From positions 1,296,501 to 1,360,500 of the forward strand of contig NZ_JAUCEU010000007.1 of the NCBI RefSeq assembly GCF_030348765.1: a stretch of DNA of 64,000 bases, given 5' to 3'. Positions within the stretch are counted from its first letter, which is position 1. Every line of letters starts with the position of its first letter. This stretch comes from Neobacillus sp. CF12. GTDB lineage: Bacteria > Bacillota > Bacilli > Bacillales > Cytobacillaceae. Below are positions 63,101 to 64,000 of the stretch, in pieces. Made by a program: the position numbers and the translations under genes. The notes beneath the pieces are model-generated. The model had not been told where the DNA came from. It saw only the letters and a list, made by a program, of their open reading frames with translations, and did not search any database.

Positions 63101-63739
63101 TTATATCGATGCCTTCCTGCCCCAGTGATATCCAAGCCAACTAATGGGATATAAGAGGATGGTAAGTATAATACAAGCAATAATAAACGTTTTCGTTAAT
63201 AAAGGTTCGAACCACGAATGAGGTATTATTTCAAAAACGGTTAAAACCATTAATAACAGATTTGGGATAAGTGAAAGTAAAAATGTCTTATTTAAAAGTC
63301 TCCTGCCGCCATGTCCAAAACCCTTTCCAATTTCATAGCCGAGCAATGCCCAAAAAAACAGATAAATAAAGGCAATTAAGGTTGGTATAGCAGTTAAATG
63401 ACTCCAAACAACCGATAGCCATTTCCATTGAAATACATTATGGAAAATGGTTAGCAAGCTCCCCCCCCCAAAAAAGAGAATATTCATCAGGATAAACAGC
63501 CATTTCATATTACTCGGCGTTACGGAGAGTTCCTCTTTCCACATTACTGCGATTTCCTCAGGACTCCCCAATCTGGAAATGATTACTTCCATCAACTCAT
63601 TCTCATCTTTACAATCAAAAGATTCAATCACAATTTCCTCAATATGTACTTCATATTCCAGTAGAATACTTTTTTTATCTTGATGGTTTCCAAGCCTCTC
63701 TTCAAGCTCTTCTAGAAACCTATTCTTCGGCAGTTCCAT
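63101..63739 (-). CDS. HAAS-domain (DUF1700-type) membrane protein
   Basis: 212 residues. The N-terminal 75 residues form the helical HAAS domain ([12 protein letters not shown], then [14 protein letters not shown] and [14 protein letters not shown]), the standard partner of PadR regulators. Four to five membrane helices follow. It overlaps the PadR gene by 20 bp, so expression is coupled. It likely anchors or senses an envelope signal; that is inference. Confidence 0.85.
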   Translation of the reverse strand: MELPKNRFLEELEERLGNHQDKKSILLEYEVHIEEIVIESFDCKDENELMEVIISRLGSPEEIAVMWKEELSVTPSNMKWLFILMNILFFGGGSLLTIFHNVFQWKWLSVVWSHLTAIPTLIAFIYLFFWALLGYEIGKGFGHGGRRLLNKTFLLSLIPNLLLMVLTVFEIIPHSWFEPLLTKTFIIACIILTILLYPISWLGYHWGRKASI

Positions 63740-64000
63740 GCTTCGATCTCCCTATTACCTTGTTCATTACCTTCACAAAATCCTGCCATTCACGGGTTTT
63801 TTCATTTAGGACTTCTTTGCCTGCGTCTGTAATTTGGTAATATTTACGTGCTGGCCCCTTCTCCTGCTCCTGCCAATAGCATTCAATATACTCTTGTTTT
63901 TCAAGCTTGTGCAAGGCTGGATACAATGTGCCCTCTTTGACGCTTAAGCCATTATCACTTCGCTGCTCTAATTCTTTTACCAATTCATAGCCGTACATAT
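63720..64000 (-). CDS. PadR-family regulator, 5' end beyond the window
   Basis: Winged-helix repressor. The visible part starts within helix 2 ([20 protein letters not shown]) and contains the PadR core [17 protein letters not shown] and [14 protein letters not shown]. Family members have about 12-20 residues before MYGYEL, so the true start lies past position 64000. First gene of the PadR-HAAS-DUF4173 operon; probably autoregulatory. Confidence 0.88.
   Translation of the reverse strand, partial: MYGYELVKELEQRSDNGLSVKEGTLYPALHKLEKQEYIECYWQEQEKGPARKYYQITDAGKEVLNEKTREWQDFVKVMNKVIGRSKHGTAEE

Overview
The window is chromosomal DNA from a low-GC, endospore-forming Bacillota, most likely a Bacillaceae member near Bacillus or Neobacillus. 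The evidence is AT-rich sequence, strong AGGAGG-type ribosome binding sites with many GTG and TTG starts, a complete gerA-type germinant-receptor operon, a haem-copper quinol oxidase operon, a T-box-controlled proS, a yybP-ykoY manganese riboswitch, SbcCD, and a dispersed GC-rich repeat of a type seen in Bacillus intergenic regions. The genus is an inference. No rRNA, tRNA, CRISPR array, prophage or transposase was seen.

Layout. 0.1-3.2 kb: HAD phosphatase, ABC exporter and a cysteine-free HesB-like protein. 3.4-7.3 kb: quinol oxidase operon qoxABCD. 7.2-10.2 kb: small membrane protein, CNNM/CBS transporter, and a TerC-family Mn exporter behind a Mn riboswitch. 10.4-16.5 kb: class B penicillin-binding protein, hemolysin-III homologue, ArgO-like exporter, GNAT, TVP38 protein and a LysM-NlpC/P60 endopeptidase. 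16.8-24.7 kb: radical SAM/SPASM enzyme, gerA-gerB-gerC, CorA, M42 peptidase, tatA. 24.7-31.9 kb: secreted helical protein, NADH dehydrogenase with two Rex-type operators, an ABC transporter/SGNH operon, flavohaemoglobin and a vWA protein. 32-39.4 kb: GNAT, T-box-proS, membrane cupredoxin, and a MarR-MMPL exporter operon. 39.5-48.2 kb: sigma factor-clpP operon, TerD-zinc ribbon-TerB protein, selB, coaW, a broken lipoprotein gene, three integral membrane proteins and a monooxygenase-fold protein. 48.2-53.4 kb: a 52-bp repeat array, sbcDC and a cold-shock gene. 53.6-58.4 kb: an accessory stretch with a decayed B12/radical SAM gene, a dispersed repeat, an ArsR regulator, a frameshifted SulP gene, a candidate small RNA and another 52-bp array. 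58.4-64 kb: AIM24-family protein, a histidine kinase fused to an RsbR-like STAS module, DinB, and a PadR-HAAS-DUF4173 operon cut by the window end.

Themes. Redox adaptation recurs: quinol oxidase, type II NADH dehydrogenase with Rex sites, and NO-detoxifying Hmp with an FNR-like box. So does envelope and stress biology: TerC, TerD/TerB, vWA, the STAS kinase, and a sigma factor paired with ClpP.

The most unusual unexplained signal is three intergenic arrays at about 32.6, 48.2-48.7 and 58.1-58.3 kb. Their sequences differ, but all have an exact 52-bp period and a common architecture: an inverted repeat followed by a T-rich linker. Three genes between 45.5 and 58 kb carry single-base homopolymer frameshifts, which may be real decay or sequencing error.
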